From Clostridia bacterium (lineage in GTDB: Bacteria > Bacillota > Clostridia > Oscillospirales > Acutalibacteraceae): a DNA stretch of 9,822 nt. The DNA is taken from the NCBI GenBank assembly GCA_017437165.1, contig JAFSBS010000433.1, forward strand, positions 1 through 9,822, given 5' to 3'. The position numbers and the translations under genes were made by a program. The notes under the pieces were generated by a model. It did no database searches. It saw nothing but the letters and a program-made list of their open reading frames with translations, and was not told the DNA's origin. Positions within the stretch are counted from its first letter, which is position 1. Each line of letters opens with the position of its first letter. Shown here one piece after another: positions 6,237 through 9,822 of this stretch.

Positions 6237-6701
6237 ATGGTAGTAACAAGTGTTTTTTCAAAAGATTTAGAGAGCTTTAAGAATATTCACCCTCGTTTCA
6301 GTGAAGCATTCGAATTCTTGAAAAAGGCTGTGAATGAAGACTATAAAGATGGCGATTATGAAATTGATGGCAAAAATATTTTTGCGTTTATTTCTTCTTA
6401 TGAAACAAAAACTGAAAGCGAAGTGCAGTTTGAAGCACACAACAAGTATATTGATATCCAGTGTGTTATAAATGGTACTGAAGTTATCGGTTTTGAAAGT
6501 GAAAAAGAAACAACACTTACGCAAGATTATAAAGACGGAAATGACATTTGTTTTTATGCACTTAACGAAAATTATGATAAAATTGTCTTAAACAAAGGTG
6601 AGTTTGTAATTATTATGGCAGATGAATTACACGCACCATGTTTGAGTGTGCGGAATATGCCACAACAAGTGAAAAAAATAGTTGTAAAAGTGCTTAAATA
6701 A
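6237..6701 (+). CDS. YhcH/YjgK/YiaL-family (DUF386) protein, probable sugar anomerase
   Basis: A 154-residue protein with the signature of this cupin-fold family: FEAHNKYIDIQCVINGTEVIGF (residues 65-86, shown in shorter form as HNKYIDIQ), followed by a C-terminal DELHAPCL (129-136). The likely metal or substrate ligands are E66, H68, Q75 and H132 by analogy with family members; this is inferred, not shown. Relatives include EbgC and the sialic acid anomerase NanQ (YhcH), so a role in cytoplasmic sugar anomer conversion or carbohydrate catabolism is reasonable, but the substrate is unknown. AAGGAG at 6223-6228 sits 8 nt before the ATG. The gene has its own promoter and terminator and seems to be monocistronic. 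It lies just after melA, perhaps reflecting a shared role in sugar use, although a terminator separates them. Confidence 0.88.
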   Translation: MVVTSVFSKDLESFKNIHPRFSEAFEFLKKAVNEDYKDGDYEIDGKNIFAFISSYETKTESEVQFEAHNKYIDIQCVINGTEVIGFESEKETTLTQDYKDGNDICFYALNENYDKIVLNKGEFVIIMADELHAPCLSVRNMPQQVKKIVVKVLK

Positions 6702-6720
6702 AAATTTGTTCAAATTTGTT

Positions 6721-6764
6721 AAATGTAGTCAATCCGTTGAGGGTTGATTACATTTTTATTTTTT
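6721..6764 (+). terminator. Intrinsic terminator after the YhcH-family gene
   Basis: The left strand 6721-6735 pairs with 6742-6755, with one G-U pair and one bulged T at 6733, across a 6-nt loop (GTTGAG). A T-rich run to 6764 follows. It starts 20 nt after the stop codon. Two AAATTTGTT repeats (6702-6710, 6712-6720) lie between the stop and the hairpin. Confidence 0.85.
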
Positions 6765-6901
6765 GAGTGAAAAGAGAATAAAACGAAACTCGAAAACATA
6801 GAAAAAACAACATATTTTCTAAAAATGTCTAATAAAAGAAAAAATGACAAAAAATTATAAAAAATACCTGTCAAAAAGGGTCGATTTCTTCTCTTAAACT
6901 A
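6765..6901. other. A-rich non-coding spacer upstream of the polysaccharide operon
   Basis: With the flanking terminator and leader, this belongs to a gene-free stretch of about 350 bases (6702-7053). The portion here is very A-rich on the plus strand, with no credible reading frame. A TGACA (6845-6849) and TGTCA (6869-6873) form a weakly spaced inverted pair with a 19-nt gap, to which I attach little weight. The A-runs could serve as an upstream promoter element or a bent region for the promoter at 6902. Confidence 0.5.
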
Positions 6902-6930
6902 TTGCAAAAAAATAGACATTATGGTATTAT
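6902..6930 (+). promoter_or_regulatory. Extended -10 sigma-A-type promoter of the polysaccharide operon
   Basis: TTGCAA (6902-6907), 17 nt, then TATTAT (6925-6930) preceded by TGG, which makes an extended -10 motif. Transcription would start near 6937, leaving about 115 nt of leader before the preferred start codon at 7054. It is the best promoter match between the preceding terminator and the polysaccharide genes. Confidence 0.65.
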
Positions 6931-6937
6931 TGTTTAG

Positions 6938-6989
6938 TATGTAGGTTTATGTCCGAATTGTATAATTTTTTATCTTTAACCCCTACATA
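6938..6989 (+). promoter_or_regulatory. Stem-loop at the very 5' end of the polysaccharide operon leader
   Basis: TATGTAGG (6938-6945) is perfectly complementary to CCTACATA (6982-6989), making an 8-bp stem that closes a 36-nt loop region just after the predicted transcription start. No T-run follows directly, so it does not look like a terminator. It may protect the 5' end of the message or be a recognition element for an antiterminator; the sequence does not decide between these. Confidence 0.4.
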
Positions 6990-7053
6990 ATGTGGTTTTT
7001 ACTTGGAAAGAAGATTTTTAAAAATTTTAAAATGTTTGATTGAGAGAAAAAAG

Positions 7054-9063
7054 ATGTCGAAAAAAATTATTGAAAAAAGTAATTTGAATAGTTTTGATGA
7101 CGCATCTAAAAGAAATCATAGGTTCAATGTAAGATGGTTACTTGTTTTTTATGATGTCTGCATTTATGCAGTTGTAAGTTTCTTGCTTCTTATGGTTTAT
7201 GAAGATGTAGTTGTTTCAACTGTTGGCAATAGTTTTCAAATTGCAATAATTGGTTTTGCTGCAATTTTCAGTATGCGTTTTGCATTTGATATTTACAGAC
7301 AAATCTGGCGTTACGGCGGAATACAGACATATATAAGACTTCTGATATGCGACGGATGTGGGTTTGCTTTATTCTTTATTTTAGAGCTCATCTTACCCGT
7401 TGAAAAAGTTCTTGTTGTTAAAATTCTTGCTGTTTCATGTATAAATCTTCTTGGTGCGTTAACGCTCAGAATGATTTACCGTTATGCATACAAGTGCGGT
7501 ACACAGAACAGTATAGTCGGTAAAACGCTCTTTAAGATTTTACGCTTTTTTGGTGGTAAATCTTTAGATATTCAGGCAAAGACAGACGTACAACTTATAA
7601 AAATTGCGATTGTCGGAGCCGGCAGAGTTGGTACAGGTCTTGCAGAAGATTTGATAAATAATAAAAATGCATCTTATGTACCACGCTGTTTTATTGATAT
7701 AAATGAAGATAAGGTTGGCAGAAAGATTCACGGAATTACTATTCTTTCACAAGAACAGGCAACTTTCAAGTTGCTTCAGGATTACGGCGTGCAGGAGATT
7801 GTCTTTGCGGTTCCGCAACTTGATGCAGAAAAACGAAAAGAGCTTTTTGATTTTTACAGTCAGTCAGGTTGTAAAATCAAAGTTTACGATTATCCGCTTG
7901 TTGAGAATGACAACAACAAGGGTAAGCGTCATATCCGTGAATTTGATATTGAAGAGCTTTTGTTCAGAAAACAGTTGGATGTTCTTGATGAAGAAGTAAT
8001 TGAACATTACAAAGATAAGCGTGTTTTAATAACCGGTGGCGGTGGTTCAATAGGTTCAGAACTTTGTCGCCAGATTGCAAAAATGGGTCCTGAAAAACTC
8101 ATAATTTTAGATGTCTGTGAAAATGGCGCTTATGAAGTTCAACAAGAGTTAAAGATGCTTTACGGAAACGAACTTGAAATCGCAATAGAAATCGTTTCTG
8201 TTTGTAACAAAGTGGGACTTGAAAGAGTATTTAAAGAGCATAAGCCACAAATCGTGCTTAATGCAGCAGCCCACAAACACGTTCCTTTAATGGAACATAA
8301 CTGCATTGAAGCAGTAGAAAACAATGTGTTCGGTACACTTAATACCGTGGAATTAAGTGAAAAATACGGTGTTCAGCGTGTTATTATGGTTAGTACAGAC
8401 AAGGCAGTAAACCCGACAAATGTAATGGGCGCAACAAAACGCGTTTGTGAAATGATAGTCGGAGCATACAGTCAGAAAGAGTCTGCTACTACATACAGTG
8501 CAACCAGATTCGGCAATGTTTTAGGTTCTGCGGGTTCAGTAATTCCGCTTTTTAAAAAGCAGATTGACCGTGGCGGTCCTATAACAATAACAGATAAAAG
8601 AATTGTCCGTTACTTTATGACAATTCCGGAAGCTTCACAGTTAGTTTTAAAATCGGGTGCTATGGCAGAAAATGGTGAGCTTTTTGTTCTCGATATGGGT
8701 AAACCTGTTAAAATAATTGAACTTGCTGAAAATATGATTCGCCTTAGCGGTATGGAGCCTTATAACGATATTGAAATTATAGAAACAGGCTTAAGACCGG
8801 GCGAAAAGCTCTACGAAGAAACACTCGTTAATTCTGACCTTGAAAAGACAGAAAGCAGTTCAATATTTATTGAACGTGAAAAACCACACTCAATAAATGA
8901 AATAAATGCAAAGTTAAGTATTTTGAGAACTGCAGTTGAAACAGGCGATGACAATGCCGTAAAAGAAGCATTGAAAGTTGTAGTTGAAACTTACAAATCG
9001 CCTGAAGAGGTCAACAAAAACGCAAGTGAAGCAAAAGAGATGAAAAATGCATTGATGGTGTAA
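7054..9063 (+). CDS. Membrane-anchored nucleotide-sugar 4,6-dehydratase, FlaA1/CapD/WbpM-PglF family
   Basis: A 669-residue protein with the family's three-part layout. Four hydrophobic helices lie near residues 27-49, 60-78, 95-115 and 119-139. A first Rossmann-like domain (CoA-binding type) has GAGRVG at 188-193. A C-terminal extended SDR domain has the NAD(P)-binding TGGGGSIG at 327-334. The catalytic region has STDK (447-450) and NVMGATK with M458 and K462, where Met replaces the usual SDR tyrosine, as is normal for this dehydratase group. Members convert UDP-GlcNAc to the 4-keto-6-deoxy sugar, first step towards bacillosamine, QuiNAc or FucNAc-type sugars; the exact substrate is inferred. 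The start at 7054 (ATGTCG) has only a weak GAGAG site, 7 nt upstream. An in-frame TTG at 7003 would add 17 residues and lacks a good site. The sugar transferase follows after 4 nt. Confidence 0.9.
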   Translation: MSKKIIEKSNLNSFDDASKRNHRFNVRWLLVFYDVCIYAVVSFLLLMVYEDVVVSTVGNSFQIAIIGFAAIFSMRFAFDIYRQIWRYGGIQTYIRLLICDGCGFALFFILELILPVEKVLVVKILAVSCINLLGALTLRMIYRYAYKCGTQNSIVGKTLFKILRFFGGKSLDIQAKTDVQLIKIAIVGAGRVGTGLAEDLINNKNASYVPRCFIDINEDKVGRKIHGITILSQEQATFKLLQDYGVQEIVFAVPQLDAEKRKELFDFYSQSGCKIKVYDYPLVENDNNKGKRHIREFDIEELLFRKQLDVLDEEVIEHYKDKRVLITGGGGSIGSELCRQIAKMGPEKLIILDVCENGAYEVQQELKMLYGNELEIAIEIVSVCNKVGLERVFKEHKPQIVLNAAAHKHVPLMEHNCIEAVENNVFGTLNTVELSEKYGVQRVIMVSTDKAVNPTNVMGATKRVCEMIVGAYSQKESATTYSATRFGNVLGSAGSVIPLFKKQIDRGGPITITDKRIVRYFMTIPEASQLVLKSGAMAENGELFVLDMGKPVKIIELAENMIRLSGMEPYNDIEIIETGLRPGEKLYEETLVNSDLEKTESSSIFIEREKPHSINEINAKLSILRTAVETGDDNAVKEALKVVVETYKSPEEVNKNASEAKEMKNALMV

Positions 9064-9067
9064 AGGT

Positions 9068-9718
9068 ATGTACAAAAATTTTCTTAAGGGTCTGCTGGAT
9101 TTTATATTATCATTTTTTGGCATTATAATTTTAGCAATACCAATGTTAGTTATAGCGGTAATAATAAAAATTCAGGACCCGGGTCCCGTATTCTTTAAAC
9201 AACAAAGAGTGGGTAAGGGTAAAAGACTTTTCTGGCTTTATAAATTCCGTAGTATGAAAGTAAGTACTCCGAAAGATGTGCCAACACATTTACTTGAAAA
9301 TCCTGAACAGTATATAACAAAAATCGGCGCATTCTTAAGAAAAACAAGTCTTGATGAATTGCCACAGATATTCAATATTTTATGTGGAAAAATGAGCGTA
9401 ATTGGTCCGAGACCTGCTCTCTGGAATCAGGATGATTTAATAGAAGAACGTGAACAATATGGTGCAAATGATGTGAGACCGGGTCTTACAGGTTGGGCTC
9501 AAATCAATGGGCGTGATGAGTTGGAAATTCCTTTAAAAGCAAGGCTCGATGGTGAATATGTAGAGCGATTGGGCAGTAGTTCATTAAATGGAATTAAGAT
9601 GGATGTAAAATGCTTTTTCGGTACAATAAAGTCTGTGTTAAAATCCGAAGGTGTAGTCGAGGGTGGTACAGGCGAAATTGAACGAAAAGCAGAAGAAAAC
9701 GACACAGCCAATGTGTAG
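9068..9718 (+). CDS. Polyprenyl-phosphate sugar-1-phosphate transferase (monotopic PGT, PglC/WcaJ-like)
   Basis: A 216-residue, single-domain bacterial sugar transferase. An N-terminal re-entrant membrane helix (about residues 11-36, ending IKIQDPGPVFFKQ) is followed by the catalytic domain with KFRSM (59-63), the Asp-Glu dyad D96-E97 in SLDELPQ, IGPRP (112-116) and RPGLTGWAQINGR (137-149). The length matches PglC-type small enzymes, not the long WbaP/WcaJ forms that carry extra helices. It transfers a sugar-1-phosphate from a UDP-sugar to undecaprenyl phosphate at the inner face of the membrane, starting a lipid-linked glycan. The upstream dehydratase probably helps make its donor, as in bacillosamine-type pathways, but that pairing is inferred. 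The only site before the ATG is AAAGG, directly abutting (9062-9066). With a stop codon 4 nt upstream, translation may depend on coupling to the preceding gene. Confidence 0.93.
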   Translation: MYKNFLKGLLDFILSFFGIIILAIPMLVIAVIIKIQDPGPVFFKQQRVGKGKRLFWLYKFRSMKVSTPKDVPTHLLENPEQYITKIGAFLRKTSLDELPQIFNILCGKMSVIGPRPALWNQDDLIEEREQYGANDVRPGLTGWAQINGRDELEIPLKARLDGEYVERLGSSSLNGIKMDVKCFFGTIKSVLKSEGVVEGGTGEIERKAEENDTANV

Positions 9719-9746
9719 TGAAAAAATGTGAATTTTGGGTGAAGGT

Positions 9747-9822
9747 ATGGAAGAATTGAAGACTACGTTTGTAGAAGAACAAGTGAATACAGAAGTAGCC
9801 GAAGACGTTGTAATGGTAAAAA
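9747..9822 (+). CDS. Start of a third polysaccharide-operon gene, product unknown (truncated by window edge)
   Basis: An open frame starts at ATG 9747 and runs to the edge: 25 complete codons with no stop, reading MEELKTTFVEEQVNTEV and onward, acidic and probably flexible. GAAGG (9741-9745) sits 1 nt before the ATG. The frame is closed upstream by TGA at 9729, and a TTG at 9735 is the only other start. It follows the sugar transferase by 28 bp with no terminator between, so it probably belongs to the same operon. Twenty-five residues are not enough to assign a family. Confidence 0.5.
   Translation, partial: MEELKTTFVEEQVNTEVAEDVVMVK

Noticed and set aside
6845..6873. TGACA...TGTCA inverted pair as an operator or minus-strand promoter
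   Set aside because: The arms are 5 bp with a 19-nt gap in very A-rich sequence, and the minus-strand TTGACA has no -10 at the right distance (a TATAAT lies only 9 nt away).
7003..7053. TTG start for the dehydratase at 7003
   Set aside because: There is no ribosome-binding site at a usable distance and the extra residues are not typical of the family; the ATG at 7054 is preferred, though its site is weak.

Overview
The window comes from an AT-rich genome with strong Shine-Dalgarno sequences and tightly packed operons. It carries a complete [FeFe]-hydrogenase maturation set (TM1266-type regulator, HydE, HydG, HydF). Together with a MelA-type GH4 glycosidase and a monotopic phosphoglycosyl transferase, this points to a strictly anaerobic, fermentative member of the Bacillota, most likely class Clostridia and probably gut-associated. 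That placement is inferred from gene content and composition; there is no rRNA here to confirm it.

Layout. (1) Positions 1-442, minus strand: the N-terminal part of a MATE-family exporter, cut by the window edge. (2) Positions 443-688: a divergent intergenic region with back-to-back sigma-A-type promoters. On the hyd side it holds a leader of about 140 nt in which a terminator-like hairpin competes with a long upstream pairing, so it looks like an attenuator. (3) Positions 689-4643: the hyd maturation operon, TM1266 regulator-hydE-hydG-hydF, with 4-bp or near overlaps and a 15-bp gap. HydG splits tyrosine to supply CO and cyanide on iron, HydE processes that precursor, and HydF is the GTPase scaffold that assembles the 2Fe unit and hands it to the hydrogenase. 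No hydrogenase structural gene is present here. (4) Positions 4656-6036: a single GH4 alpha-galactosidase gene (melA-like) with its own probable promoter. (5) Positions 6041-6166: a palindromic element of 7-bp-phased repeats around a 14-bp hairpin, which probably also terminates transcription. (6) Positions 6168-6764: a self-contained unit of promoter, YhcH/YjgK/YiaL-family gene and terminator. (7) Positions 6765-7053: an A-rich spacer ending in an extended -10 promoter and a structured leader. (8) Positions 7054-9822: the start of a surface polysaccharide operon: a membrane-anchored FlaA1/CapD-type nucleotide-sugar dehydratase, a polyprenyl-phosphate sugar-1-phosphate transferase that would start the lipid-linked glycan, and the first 25 codons of a third gene.

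The coding content is mostly familiar. The parts least explained by known families are non-coding: the putative attenuator before the hyd operon, and the heptad-phased palindromic element downstream of melA.
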